The notes under the pieces were generated by a model. That model was not told the DNA's origin and did not search any database. It saw only the letters and a list, made by a program, of their open reading frames with translations. From positions 459,770 to 523,769 of the forward strand of contig SSNU01000208.1 of NCBI GenBank assembly GCA_012064415.1: a DNA stretch of 64,000 nucleotides, given 5' to 3'. Positions within the stretch are counted from its first letter, which is position 1. Each line of letters starts with the position of its first letter. The stretch comes from Gyrodactylus bullatarudis. Its lineage: Eukaryota; Platyhelminthes; Monogenea; Gyrodactylidea; Gyrodactylidae. Shown here in pieces: positions 40,778 to 55,700 of this stretch. The position numbers and the translations under genes are program-made.

Positions 40778-43656
40778 ATGGATGATGCTCTATCTATGCT
40801 CGCCTACAGAAGTAACGAGATAATGTGAGTATTCTGAAAAATATTTTTACACACAATTTTCCTCATTTCCACTTGGCTCATTCTTTATATTTGGTTTAAT
40901 GTTCCTAGATTGAAGGATTGATTTTTTTCTCAATACTTGTCTATTATTCATATATCACTAAAAAAATTTATAGCTTCTGCTCTTCATAATTTTGCGAGAT
41001 AGGGGTTTTTGTCAATGTTATCCATAAAATAGATACAATTCATTAAATTCTGAATTCAATAAATTGATCCTAATAGTTTATACCAGTGATTTATTACATT
41101 ATTTTATACAAAAATATTCTTTTTATGTTTTTAACCTTTAGATAAAAATGTTTCCAACAAGGTCTTTTTCTATATTAGTTATTCATTTTTTGAGTTTAAT
41201 AGTTATGTCTTCAATGTCTATTCTATAATCTCTTAAAATACAGTTTTTGATTTAATACTCTTTCATAATTTTGAGCTTGATCCTTGTATCCTTTTTATCT
41301 TCTAGGTGTTACATTCAATTTTGATCAATACAGTATATAATTAGTTTAAAAAATTAGACACATTGTTACCTTTTAAGTGAAATATCTCTTTTTGACCAAA
41401 AATTATGAAGAATATTTCATCTCAGAATCGAACAGGAATACAGATATCAAATTATTAACTTCCTTCTCTTTTTCTATGTATATCTTATCCTCTCTCTTTT
41501 TCATCATTATCATCAAGATGATCAACATTGACATCAACCAAATTCACTAGATGTAATAGACGTAGATAATAAAACGAAAATGTTGAACCGCTAGTACATA
41601 CGCCTATTTGTTTGCGTGTAAATTTGTTCATTTTATGCCTAATGATGATGACGGAGGAAATGAGTTAAATAATGAAAGCTAAGAATACAGACTTTGGATG
41701 CAATAAAAAAATTAATATAGAGAAAATCTAAACAGTAGTTGTTCTTGCCTAAAGTAATTTCCACAAAAGCATATTTTTTCTCTGTTTAAACGTTTATCTT
41801 GGCAGGAAAAATCAAGTTTTATTTTAAAATAATTAGCAGGAAAAAGGAATGCATTAATTTTAGGGCTTATGAATTCGATTCTGAATACATTAATGAATTC
41901 TTAAACTCTCGCTATCTAATAATCACAATACATTTAAGGAAAAGTTAATAAAGGCATGAGAACCATTGAGTCATGCTCCCTGTGAAAATTATTCTTACGT
42001 AATACATACTTTAGAGATTTCATCATTTTTTTCTTCATGTGTCGTTGATGCTTGTAATCTAATATTTTACCAAAGTTAACTATGCGTGTGTATAGCTATT
42101 AAGAAATTTGAATATTTTCTTCATGTCCAGTCAATTTATTGATTAAATTCTCTCCTTTTAGTTCATCCAAAATAACAACTGTTGCTTCTCTTACAAATTC
42201 TATCTCTGTTTGTTCTCTCAAGAAATTTTGACTATCTTCAACCATAATCTTATGTCCTTTATTCACATTTGTTCATTCGGTTACATTATCATCAATATTA
42301 ATTAAATAAACATTTTTATTGATTAATTTGAACTCCCCTATTCTGGAATAATTTGTCAAGCTCTTGAGAATTCCACTTTCGGTATGTAAATGTTACAGTT
42401 AAATAGGTTAATTAGGCTATAGTAAAATCAACCATCTAGGTAATATTGTTAATGAAATTAGGTAGGTAATGCCTGCTTAACTAGGTAACAATTTAATTTT
42501 AACTCTTGGACATGAATAGGAACTGGTCAATGATTTTTCAGTTGTTCAAAGACCCAGTTTATATACAAGAAAATGAGCTCTGATGTAATTCTTCCGTGTT
42601 CGAATTTTTTAAAATTTTCCCTAGAAATATTTTTTCGTTTTCTACTCAAGGATGTGAGATTTATTAAGATACATGTTGCCTAATTAGATCAGTTTTAATG
42701 AGTTGAAATGGTTAGATAGACATTACCTAGGTAAAACGGTTAATATAGGTAATATAATTATTAAATTTTTATGTATTTATATATGTGCTGAGGTCTTGTA
42801 AAAATCCATTATTATTATATTTTTAATCTCAAGTATCTATCAATCTATGGCTTAGAAGAATAACTTGAATCGGTATATCAAGGACTAACAGTATTTAAAT
42901 GTTCATTTTTTCTCTTTACTAAAGATCCATTCACATGCTACTGTTCTTCAATGTCTTCTCTCTCTCTCTATCCATTTTGATATATCCGAATGACATTTAT
43001 AAAAAATGAAATCAACATGAATGTATTATATACTGGGTTTTTATCTCTCAATCTATTTATCTTGCATGATTTTTTGTTTCATTTCTAGATCCCTGTAGGC
43101 TTAGACTAATTAGGAAGAAAACCAAAAATAAATCTACACAAATATCTGACTAATAGGGAGTAAGTACTTAAAGTATTTCTGAAAAAAATAATAAATCAAT
43201 GTTTTAATGAAGTTCTTATCTCTAAGCTCAAACTCTCCGGTCATTGTCCTCTAAATCGAATTAAGTGCACCTTTGTTAAAGTAGAAGGAAACATGCTGAT
43301 CTCTAAAGATTTGATGATTTTTTTTTCCGGGGAACATGAATCAAATTTTTTTTGTCTGCTAATTGGCAATAAATCTCTAAAATAATTATCAAAAGTATTT
43401 TATTTAACAAGTTTATTATGCATCCTACTGATGGAAAGGGGATGTATCAATGTCATTAATATATTACAGTTTTATTTTCTTATCTTCTGTTTTATCAATT
43501 GCTTACATCTTACATATCCATATACAATGTATTAAATAACATTTATTTCCCTCCTTTGCCTCACAATACCCGTTTTAAATAGAGAAAAAAATCTTCTTCT
43601 CCTGCATTTATTTTTGTATATCAAAGGTATTGATCTTTGGAATATGGTAAAAAAAA

Positions 43657-43703
<47 letters not shown>

Positions 43704-46700
43704 GAATAATTTTTATCAAGGTTTTTGCCAAAAGTCACATTTAAAACTTTTCATATCCTCTAATTAATTATTCTTTGTCCATTGATGTTTGAAAAATGGT
43801 TGTATTCTGAAAAAAATTTCTCATCAACTTATTCGCTGTATACACGATCCGGAAAGTCAATATGTAGACTTCAATAATTATGAAGGAATTTTTGAAATAC
43901 TAACTCTCTCAAGTTTGCCCAACAATAAATTTATTTGCTGGTATTTACAGGCAGAAAATACCATTAGACATATAATTTGAGATATACATTCTAAACTGAG
44001 ATATGTAACCGAAATAAAAACATATAGAATATATATATATATCGTGCAGAATGAGTTAAAAAATGGCATTATATCAGACCAGTATTTAATCTATGTTTAC
44101 ATCAGATAAATTCATTAGAGAAAATTGATTTAAAACTCTCACAAGAAGAAGTATGATGAAGGAATTAATAAGAACACTTTTACTCCTCTTTTCTGACCAT
44201 AATTCAACCGAATTTGCTCAAGTATAACATCACGAATTAATGTTGAAGAATTTTCCATTTTTTAAACTTTATTTTACTACTACTCTTGAAAGTTGAACTG
44301 GGCATTAAAAGGGATGAACTGATTCTAGTGTAGAAATGTAGATGGAATTAAATAAAATTAGTTTTTTCTGCTTTCATTAATCTTTATGATTATTGGATCT
44401 GTCTTCTGTTGGGTAGAAAGCTTTTTACGACATTCTCTGGATTTCATCCTTCACTCAGTTTGCGTGTGTCCTCTTTGTTTTAATTTTGTTCTTTTGAGAT
44501 AAACTTATAATTATCTTATCTAAAGAATTTAGAGCTTTAATTAAAAGTATGAGAACAATTCATCATTCATATATATATATATTATGTTATACGTTTATAA
44601 ATGAAAACAATGACAAGTATATATTATTCTTTTATTTGGACCCCATGATAGACTTTCTTCATGTTTTTATTGACATGAAAATAGCTTTGTCAAAATAAGA
44701 ACAAACGTACTAAATTTAAATTTGACATAGAAACGCTTATTTCTGAGTAATTTTCTTGAGCTATCTTTAAGTATTTTTGATCAGATTAACATTCACTCTA
44801 TGATGATCAAAAACATGAGTCAACATTTTCTGCACAATACTGAGAGAGTTCCTCTTGTATTGTATTAGCTGATATTTTATTACTGCTTTATGATTTCCTC
44901 TAAAAGTTTATTACTACAACTCACGAAAAAGGGATAATAATTCTTGCGTTATTCTGTCCAGTGAGAAATGTATTCTGGACTGAATTAGTCACCCTCTTAT
45001 CCAGGGCGAGCTGTTCATTTAGAATGTTTGAGAAGATGGTTTGTTTTTAAAGAAGTTTAAGCCTTTTCATTTGACTCTAAATAATATTTTTCAGTTTTGA
45101 AAACATTATGATTGATTCTACATGTACCTCCATTTCAAATCTTTTATAACTCTTATTTTATGAATATATTCTTGTCCAAGTGTGAAATAGAATGACTCTC
45201 TTGTACTGATTCATTCTGTAAATAAATTCATGTGACATTTTCAGTTCTGTCAGAATGTAAACTCATCATTTTTATCGAAATGCTCATTGAGATTACTTTT
45301 TAATGTTTCTTCATCTCTGTTTAGAGTTTAATTTATATGAACTTGAGAATTTAGAGTTTTCAAAAATCTCAGAAATTCTTTGGTACACTCTAACCGATGT
45401 AAGAAATAAAACGATTAGGGGGTGTTTCCTGGAATCTCATATACCTTATTTGCTTTTCTTGGTCAATGGTGATCTTGAAAATCAACTTTTGATTACTTTC
45501 ACACTATGAAATCAACTAAAACTTTCAACTTGAGTGCACCATTTGAAAACAAATTGAAAGAGTTTTCTGAGACCTTGATGAACAGATTGAGATTTTTGTA
45601 AAAATTATAAATTCTAACAATTATCGAAAATAAGATTTTATTCAATTTTGCTGAGTAAAAAATTCATTCTCTCTTGACTAAAGAAGAAATTAGAATAATG
45701 AGATTTTATTCTAACTGGACATAGCATAAGATATAATCAACAAATCTTTATTACAAACTCGAGATTACATATTATTATATGAAGAGAAGCTTTTGATCGA
45801 TAATTCTCTTCTGATTTTCTATTCAAATGATATGTTTGAGATTGTAAAATTATTTTCTTCTTCTATACATTTATGTCCAATCCGAGTATTTCGAGTTGAA
45901 AATTTCTCTCTGCACTAAGAAATTTTTATAGTCTACGTTGAAAATGCCCTTTCCCAAGTCAAATCCATGATTAAAGAACTCAGATCAACTTTTTAAATCT
46001 TGAGATCAAAATTTTTGGTGATTTCAAGGCGTGAGAGGGATCAAACGTAATTTCTCAGGATCATCATTCAACATGGAAACTAAAAATGGTCGTAGAGTTT
46101 TAAGGAAACAGTTGATTTTCGATCATTTTCACTACTTGTGAAAAACAATAGATTAGGATGACCCTAGAGATGTTCGAAATGACGCTTCTTTTAAGAACTG
46201 AAAAGTGATAAATGGTTTCATTTTCTTATTATAATTTTAATCCTGAAAAATAACTTTAAAACACCTTGAAATCACAAAAAAATTTGATCTTGAAGCTAAT
46301 TCTTAATTTGAAAATTTTTCTTAAACGTGATTTTTTTTCTTTAAACGGTTGAAGAGTTTGCTTTTTTGAATCCGGATTTCATATAATCTTTAAAAAATTC
46401 AAGACCATGATGTAAGGATGAGAATTTTATAAAAATCATAATTTTATAGAGAAAAGCTGTATATTAGGATAATACTAAATATTTTTTAAAATTCTTAATA
46501 ACGCATTCGAATTGGGACATGTAGCGAAGGGATTTTAAACAACTATCAGAATAATTTCCATCCGAAAAGTCATTCAGACGTGATCAAATACGTGAATTTT
46601 GTCAATTATCGTAGTAAAATCCATTCAAAATTTGTTGGCGCGTATTTAAAAATTGTAATTTTCGAATGAGATTTTGTATATAAAAACAAAATTTAAATGA

Positions 46701-49700
46701 TTCAATTCAAAAGGATTTTTTCTCAAATTTTAATTCTCTATTGAAATAGCAATACTAGCCTCAACATTAAGAAATAAGTAACTTCTTTCCATGATTAGTA
46801 TTCTGAAATGTAGTGATAATTTTACCGCTCCTAATAATCAATGAAAATATGCTCAATCTCTCTCTACTATGTTTCTATTCATCCCCATTGCCAATGTCCC
46901 TTTAACGATAGATGGCAAAAATAATACTAAAATCAACATTTCTTCCTCTCATCTCCGTTTTTGCAAACATGCCCTCTTTTTTGTTGCGCTAAATTAAAAC
47001 TAGGCAAGAGATTTTCTTCCTACATTTCATTTTATCAAGGGTAAAAAATTTCTAATTTCTGAGAATTTTGTCTATTCTCTCTCTCTCTTTCTCCTAACTT
47101 GGAAATGGACACAGTTGCATAAGCATAATCCATAGCTAGCTAGCTATATGGAATAGTCTGAAATTTAATTAAAGTGTTGCCTTTTCTCTCCAACTATACA
47201 GTTGCATTATTATTCTACTTGTTTTCTCCATTCTCACTTTTTACCATGAAATAATTTTCCTTCCCCCTTTTTTTCACATTGCTACATTTTCTCCTCAACA
47301 TTTGATAATGATAATAAAAATAGACTTTGTTCTTGAATAAAAATTCAGATTACAAGAATCAATCTTCTTGAATTATCATGTTGATTTCGGGTACAATTTC
47401 TTATCCTTGAACAAAAATAATCCAGAGGAAAGTATTGCTGGGCTTCTTCAAATACATTTATTGAACTATTTAATTCATTAAGAGGATTAGAAGACTAGTG
47501 AATATGTAGTTATAAAGCTTTTATTTCCCAGGATCTCGTCAGACTCTTACACCGGGTTGATATTTATCCAGAAAATTAGTAAATATGTGGAATCCTTTGA
47601 TTGGTTGATACACTGGGCAGTTACAAATACAATAGACTCTTTTCTTACAAAACGATAGCTGCAGCATCCCTACCTCTCCTCGTTAATTTCAACTCAAACT
47701 GAAATTGTTGAAAGAACTTGAATCTAATGAAAACATTTTTCTTACTAAACCTGATAAGGCTGAAGGGATAGTTATATAATGTGTAAGGAGGATTATTATA
47801 GAGCAGGTTTAGATTTTCTTTCTGATGAATGTAAATTTGTTAGCACAGGGCAAGATAGATCAATTTATTATAAAGAAATGGAATCGATGGAACATTCCAG
47901 AAATCAAAAGAGGAATTCGTTTCATCCTAATATTAAATTTACCATGGAAAAATAGTCTAATAAGAGTTTGAGTTTCTTAGATATAAAACTTACTAGGAAG
48001 GAGTATGGGTTAATTCTAAGAAATATCCACAAGAAGAAGACTGATAATGGGAAATACCTCCATTTTGCCAGTTTCAGTCCTCTATTTCATAAAGTAATTG
48101 GTCTAGGAAAGAGGATAAGAAGGATTGCTAGTCCAGAGGAATATCCAAAAGAAATAGAAGAGTCAAAATTACGAGAATGGTTATCCCAACAGATTCATAG
48201 ACAAATTGATCAATATGTCTGATGATGTAGATGAAAGGGTCGACAGAGATGAAGGAGAGAACACAACCATCTTCATGAAACTTAATTTTAAAGTTGATGG
48301 TTTCAGTAATGATGTAAGAAGACGACTGGTTAATCTTATTGATCAACAATATACAAATGAAAAATATAATTAAAACCTAAAGATTATTCAGTTTTATTCA
48401 TAAGGATTTACTAAAACCTGAAGAAAAGACTCTTTCAATTTACAAATCCCAATGTGATTGTTGAGTTTCTTTCATAGGACGTACGATTAAGAAATTGTCA
48501 ACAAGATCATACGATCACCTCAACAAGGATACAGCAGTAACCATACATATCAAATAGGAGAACCATGAAATTTCAATTTCTAATTACTCAATACAGAAAT
48601 GCGGGTGATGACAACAAGGATTTGTCGGTGAAGGAGACATTCTTCATCAATTACTTTGAGCCAAATCTGTGTGTTTAGAAAACATTAATAATTATTTGTG
48701 TCACTACTGATGAACCATAAAGAAATGTACATTTAGTGAATAAAAACTATTTCTTTCATACCTACAAATATCAACTCAAAAGTTGAACCTGATCAACCAA
48801 TCAAAGGATTCCACATATTTACTAATTTTCTGGATAAATATCAACCCGGTGTAAGAGTCTGACGAGATCCCGGGAAATAAAAGCTTTATAACTACATATT
48901 CACTAGTCTTCTAATCCTCTTAATGAATTCCTCATTAAATAGTTCAACAAAGTAATTCGTTCATCATCCTTATAACCTTTTAATCAGTACACACCTTGTG
49001 AACATGATTAATCAGTTGTAAAAAATTACAGATTACTTTATTATTATAATCAGAAAATGGGGATGATTATCTCTTAGGAAACAATTAATCATTATTTCTT
49101 TTTCTCATTTTCAAATATGCCATTATTCTGTTTGTTGCCAGAATATTCCAACTGACAAAGTCAACTTGAATTCTATAAATGACTTTATTTCAAATTTCAT
49201 CTTAAGACACTTTTCCACCATCTCTCAGATAATATCAATCAATAAAATTCAAACATTCTATGGAAAAATAAACTGCAAATTAATTATAAACTTAATAATA
49301 AGGTATCATAAACTGTATAGCTACTAATAGTATAGTATACTATGCCAAAGTTTCATAACCATCACAGTTGAATGATTTAAATAGTTTTCTATTAAAATTC
49401 TTTTGCCTCAATATTCTCTCCTATCTATATTTATATAGGTATTGATTGGAATATATGGGATATGAGATTATTGATTTGAAAAAATGAAATTTCATAATAA
49501 AAATCCTTAGTAATCCTAATGAAAAAAAAGATGAAAAGTTTGGATATTCGTGATATAAATTATGGGGACATATTTTATTGATTTAATTTGGCTCTTATAA
49601 GACCAAATCCCATATAAATTCCTTTACCATTATTATTATTAAATTATTAAATGTTTAATATTGTAAAAAAAAATAATTAGAGTTCTACTCAAGGATAACT

Positions 49701-52700
49701 TAAAAGTGTTTAACTACTTTTTTATTTCCTAATCAAATGCTTCCTATTTGAGGATGATTAATTATAATTAGGATATCCTACTTTATAGAGATATTTTTCA
49801 ACGTTTAAACATAATCGAAAACTTTTTGAGTTTCTTCTGATATACGAATTCTCGATTGAAAATGACATTTTCAGTACATGCGCCAAGATTTTTACTAAAA
49901 ATTTCACTTCGAAATATAACAAAATTAAGATTTCTGAATAGTTTTTATTCTTAATAGGGGTTCTCAGGAAAAATAGAGTCTATCTCGATGTTGGGAGGAA
50001 TTTCTGGCGGGAAATGGCATTTATATTTATTTTGATTCAAGAATGCGAAAATAAAACTTTTTTTCTACTCCTAATATATTCTGTATTTTCTAGATAAATC
50101 CCCCTCGGAATAATTTATTAAAAATAACTTGAAAAATGTGAGAATACCGGTTTCTCACTCCTTGAGAAAATCAAAAAAAATTTTCTAATACAATTAATTT
50201 AATAGATGGTACATTTCTTTTCTTATTAAAGTGTTTTTTTGTCCATTATAGCTGTTGTTTCATAGTGAATTTTCTTCTTGATTGACAAACGAACATTCTT
50301 AGAAATGAACACTCAGAGATGGAGAGAGAATGATTATTATTTAATGATTGATCATTAATTTAAGATCTTGCAAAGAAAATTTATTATTACATTTACCCTA
50401 GTCTATTGTGTGTATGTGTAGCTTTCAAATTAGATTCAGATGGCTGAAAAGATGAATTTGGGGAATTTTACTAAACTTGAAGCCTCCCTAGAATATATAG
50501 TCAATGTTTTGTCACGCACATTCTACTCTCTTCAATTTAGCAAAGATGATTAAATGTGTGACTTTTTTGAGGTTTTAATTTTATATAATATTTATAAGAC
50601 CAGCCTCTTCAGCAATCTAGTTTCCTTTATAACCAACAATAAATTATATTCTTCGACAATATCATTGTACAATAAAGAGATCAACGAATTGATTGCAAAA
50701 TTATAAAAAATAAAAATAAATTTTGTTTTGATTCATTCTACAAATCAAATTAAGGAAAAAAGAACATTCTCCATATCCTCATTGGTTATCCCAAAGTAAT
50801 ATGTAACAAATGTTTTGGAGAAATGCGTCGGTTTATTCTTTCTAATCTGATGTAAATATTCTCTTTCGCTTTCTTTTAACCAAAAAAAAAATTTTTAAAT
50901 ACAGTATCTCTCTTCGAATACATTTAGTTTACATTTTCTCATGTTAATTGATACTAGTTTTTGAACAGCGAGTTGAGCGATCAAACTTTGTTTCACTTCA
51001 AAGGGAATATTCCTTCAATAAACAAATAAGCTCATAAATTTAAGTTTAAAAGAATACTGTTAATTACACGCGTGGAGGTGGAGTCTGGCTGGTTATTTCT
51101 AGTTATTAAATTCTGATGTAAAAATTAACCCTGAATCTTGTATTTTTAAAAATTCGCTGTCTGTGAGTTGAGATAATGAGCTAAAACCGAATTTGCGAAA
51201 TTTCGAAAAACACCTCTTAAACTTTTGCTATATAATTAAAGATTAAAAACATTAAAGTAATAAATTTTATACCATCTGAAAGTAGGATAAATTTTGAACG
51301 TAATGATTGTATTTTTATTTATCCTAAATTTATTTTCTTTATTTTCCTAGTACAGTATCAGAAATTTGATGATTTTAAGCATAAGCCTAGAACGATAACA
51401 ATCCCGAGGCTTAAAATTCTATTTTCGTTTTCATGAAACCTGCAAGCTCTGTCTGATTTATTGTACAATCTCATTGGTCATTCAATCATTCATATATGTG
51501 TTGCTCGTACTTTTTGGTCACATATTATTATAACTGAAACTACTTAGTAGTAGCTTGTTTCATTTTGCCCCAAATTTAAAATAAAAATGCCCTATTTCGG
51601 CAGCTCTCATTATGAATTATGATTTATAATATAGAGAATATTGCATCTCCAATACTACAATTAATTTGTGAAGAATGTTGTAAACTTTATTTTCTAAAAA
51701 TACTGCTAATTAAAATATGTACATTTGTTGTCTGAAACAGAAATAGCAGAAAAGTATTGAATTGAGTTATTTTTTCCTTTTCAAGATAATAAATGCTACA
51801 AATTATTAATATCGTGTAATCTACATTCAGAATTACACGCATGGATTTCGAATAAAATAAAAAAGTTTGTAGAAATAATGGTAGATAAATTATTGACGAA
51901 AATCTGGCTTTGCTTCAGGTGATTGACTTGTTTATTTTAATTTACTTTCTCTCTCTTTCTGTCTGTCTGTCTGTTTGTCTATCGTTTCTTTCAATTTCAA
52001 TAAGCTAGAAAATTATCGAGTGAACATGATACCTCTCTCTAATCAATCGAATCTTAGAATTTTTAAATACAAAAATATGACCACTATATTTCCCATGTAT
52101 CAGTTGGCGTCGGAAAATGAATCCCTCTAAAATCATTGATTTTTTTTCGGAAATTTTCAAATCTTGAATCTTCTTAATAGTTTTGATAGTTTTCAAAAAT
52201 CAAATCTAGGGAATAGTTACTAAATAATCGATGGGAAAATTTTAAAATCTTATTTTCTCTACCTTTTGATACACTTTTTGTCATTATCCCATTAAAATAT
52301 CTTGAGAAGAATAGCGGTGCTCTAATAAATAGCTTATTTAGAAGATTATTCCTTTCATAATCATTAGGCCAGTAACTTTGCTTTTTTGGATATGACGAAT
52401 AGAATTTTAATACGAATCAGCAGGTATCATCCTTTCTCTCTGAGCTTTCTGGTAACCGAGAAAACTTGGCTCTTTTTTACCCGAAAATGCTGAAAATTTT
52501 GCAATTTTTCCGAGAAATATGCCCCCTAATAATCATACAATATTACTTGCTGTTTCTCATGCTGACCTTCACTTTTCTGAGCAAGGTGGTTAATTTTACC
52601 CTGGCATTGATCTGAAATTTTTATTAACCCTCATACGGATGAAAGAAAAATATCGTTAAATTATCGTGCACATAATTCGTATAAATCTCTTGAATGTTCA

Positions 52701-55700
52701 CTAATTATGGGAGTATTACAAAGGAAATAATTTATTTTTTCTATTTTAATAGATAGAAACGCTTATAAAAATTAAAATATTAGATATTTACAAAGATTAG
52801 AAATAGGGTTGGGGTCAAAATGACCCCAATATCCTGATGAGGGATGAGGTTAAATGTTTTTACCAATTTTTATTGATTTTTCTCAGGAAAACATTGAATC
52901 ATGTTGACCACTATCCAATTTTCGACAACACTTGAATATGTAAAAAAGTAGTAGAAGTGATCGATTAAAACACACTAGTTTATTTTTATTTCATTCAACA
53001 ATCCATCTGTATCTCTCTCTATTCTTCTTTGCGTGTTTGTTTCAGTTTTTACTCACGTTAACTAGATATTTTTGTATTTATTATTTAAAAACAAGAGATT
53101 ATACAAATATAAAATCCTGTAAAAATGTAATAAAATACAGATCTCATGATGTGAATAACTATGAATAATGATCATTTTCTCAAAATTCTCACTGTGTTTT
53201 TCTTTACATTTTCATTGATTTCACTCGTTTTTACTACTTGAATTATTTCACTATCTATCTCTTTCTCTCTCTCTCTAATTCTCTCTGTTGAGTTCTCACG
53301 TAATTCTCGAGGATCATTAAGCAATGATAACTATAGAGCTAGATGAAAATACTTGAGGCTACTAAGACCGCTTATAAGTTTATTTAATAAAGTAACCTTT
53401 CAATCCTTCTGAGATGCAATTAAAAACAATTGTTTTTTTTAATAAAAAAACTAGAAATGAGTCTTGAAAAATTGATATTCCTTAACCCTAGAACGGCATA
53501 TCATGAAAATCGCATTTTCTGTTAATGGGGGTTTTTGGAACCCCTTGTTGAAAAAAGACCAAAAATTGAGTTAAATAGTGATTTATTTAGAACATTGGAA
53601 GCACAAGTTAATCCAAGTGTTCCAATAAATAGCAAGAGGCCATCTTTTTGTTCCCCTTTTTGTTGAGTAGAAGCTTACTATTTGATCTAAGGAATCGACT
53701 CCACCTTTGTATTTATTATAATCAAGAATGATATCCGGTTTTCCCTGATATCACACTTTCCGGTTGAGTGTGCTCAGAAGATAGCATTAAAACTGGATGA
53801 TTTTTCTTTTGACCATATTTCAAAATTGTTATTCTATCACAAAAAATATAATCTGCTTGGTTTTCTGCTATTTTCTTGTCCTGAAAACTGACAGGTCAAA
53901 ACTTTCGTTTTACCCTCACTGTTCCAACCACACTTGTTTTCTCTTTTCAAGGAGGTATTTCCATGGAGGTAAAAAAATTATCCATAGTTTTTGTACGATC
54001 CTTTTTTTAGATAAGGTAAAGAAAGTTCTTTCATCACTCTAGTACCTTGGTTCTTATCTTGAACATTATTGACTTTGCCAAGATAAACCTGAGCGTTCAC
54101 CAAGTAGTATTCTTTGAATCAGCTAACACCCAAATCTTGATTCCATATTTCCCTGGCTTAGTAGGAATGAAAACTTTCATCGGGCAACGTCCTCTGAAGC
54201 TAATAAGTTGCTCGTCTACTGTAAGGTATTCACTTGGAACTAGTTTGGGAATTATTGACGAAGCTTTCAAAAAAACTTAAAATGATTATGATTATAATTG
54301 TAGGTGATAAAAATACAAACGACAATATATAAACAGGAAAAGTGTATCAAGTGTAAATTTCGGTTGATTGAATTTATAAAATACTTTATGATTACATACT
54401 TTTTCGTATTAAAATTTTTCAATTTCATCTAGTTTATTTACAGGAATTGTTTGCTCATATCGATTAATCAAGGTTTGGTAAATAATTAACAGATTGCATT
54501 GTAGAACCACCCCTCTCAAATACAAACTCTAAAGAATTTCTTCATTACAATCTCTCTCATGATGATATTTATATCGATAAGTAAGTAAGTAGGTAATGGA
54601 GTAGAATAAGCGTGGAAAAATTTTGGGGCAGGGAAAATTTTTCCAAGTCCAAAATACAGTAGTAGGTCTTGCGTACCTATAAGTATGTCAGTCACACATT
54701 CCTTCTCTATCTCTCTTTGTTTGATGATGTTTTGTTTTTAATAAAGAAATGTGAAACTTTTTACTCGAGTAAATCAAAATTATAGCAGGTGATTTGATCA
54801 TATTCTATCTCGCTTATTATTCAACACATAATTCTGAAACTTAGATCATCTTAAAGAGCGTAATTTTCTAATACTGATAGCATTTTGAAATGTTCAAATA
54901 TCTTTCTTCTAACCAAAGATATTTAGATTTGAAAATACTGTTTTTATTAATTTCTTAGGGTTAATAATAAGGGGCTTACATCATCAAACAAAGAGAGATA
55001 GAGAAGGAATGTGTGACTGACATACTAATAGGTACGCAAGACCAACCTTTTTGGACCAAATAGATATTTTTTTATCGATTAAATCTCAATTTATAATTCT
55101 GTCAGGGAAAAAATATAAAAATTTCACTAAATAACTTTATCTAGATATTTAAAGACAGGAAAATTTCAAATCCTGACAGTGACTTGAGGCATACATTATA
55201 GAGTAGATGCCTCAGGTTGGTTATCTCTCACCTCATTCAAGTTTATCAAATCTGTCTCAGAATTTTATTTGCTCTTTGTCTTACTTCTATACTTCCTTCA
55301 GCCGCCTGTCATGATATACTCCTGAGAAGAGTACTCTTGATTGAATTAGATAATTATTAGTTAGATCTTCTTTTATCGTTTCGAGTGTCATTTCTCTCTA
55401 TTCCGAATCATTCTTTCTTAAACTTTCTCTTCTGTATTATATTCTCAATTTATCGAAGATCTATTCACTTTATTCACTCTAATATCCTTTAATAAAAGGA
55501 TGAAAATAACTAAGAAAAAATTATTTTCCAACTTTTTTGAATTTCGAAAATGCTCCAATTCTCCAAAAAAATTATGGAATTCAAGAAATTCGGACATTTT
55601 CGAAAATTAGCCTAATTTTGTCCAAATTAAATATTTTCCATTCTTAAACTTTATTAGTTCACTTCCTGGTGAGATTTGGACAACAGTCGTCCTCCTGGCT

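Larger units (their letters stand above)
47462..48946 (+). mobile_element. Non-autonomous Penelope-like element with inverted arms
   Basis: Arms 47462-47609 and 48792-48946 are inverted copies differing by one or two bases and a 7-bp indel. The + strand interior keeps pieces of the Penelope [12 protein letters not shown] and [15 protein letters not shown] (upstream of the RT core), [11 protein letters not shown] through [11 protein letters not shown] (after the core), and [10 protein letters not shown] from the GIY-YIG domain. About 230 residues covering the RT catalytic motifs are deleted and several stops are present. It is related to, but a different subfamily from, the copy at 9586-11996. 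Confidence 0.82.
48950..53480 (+). other. First intron, middle part: repeats only
   Basis: Contains a diverged copy of the 9456/20490 repeat (49836-49930), a copy of the QTRT1 intron-2 repeat (51112-51345), a tetranucleotide-like (TCTG)n tract at 51958-51980 and CT-rich tracts near 53252-53286. No exon is supported. Confidence 0.55.

Noticed and set aside
43657..43702. (TA)n tract as a replication origin or matrix attachment site
   Set aside because: Simple repeat with no supporting context.
45303..45509. 68-codon open frame in the first intron
   Set aside because: No conservation signal; typical of random AT-rich DNA.
54961..54964. TTAA with CCCTAA as the right end of the piggyBac element
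   Set aside because: It lies inside the spacer of an independent foldback repeat and the match is short, so the boundary is not claimed.
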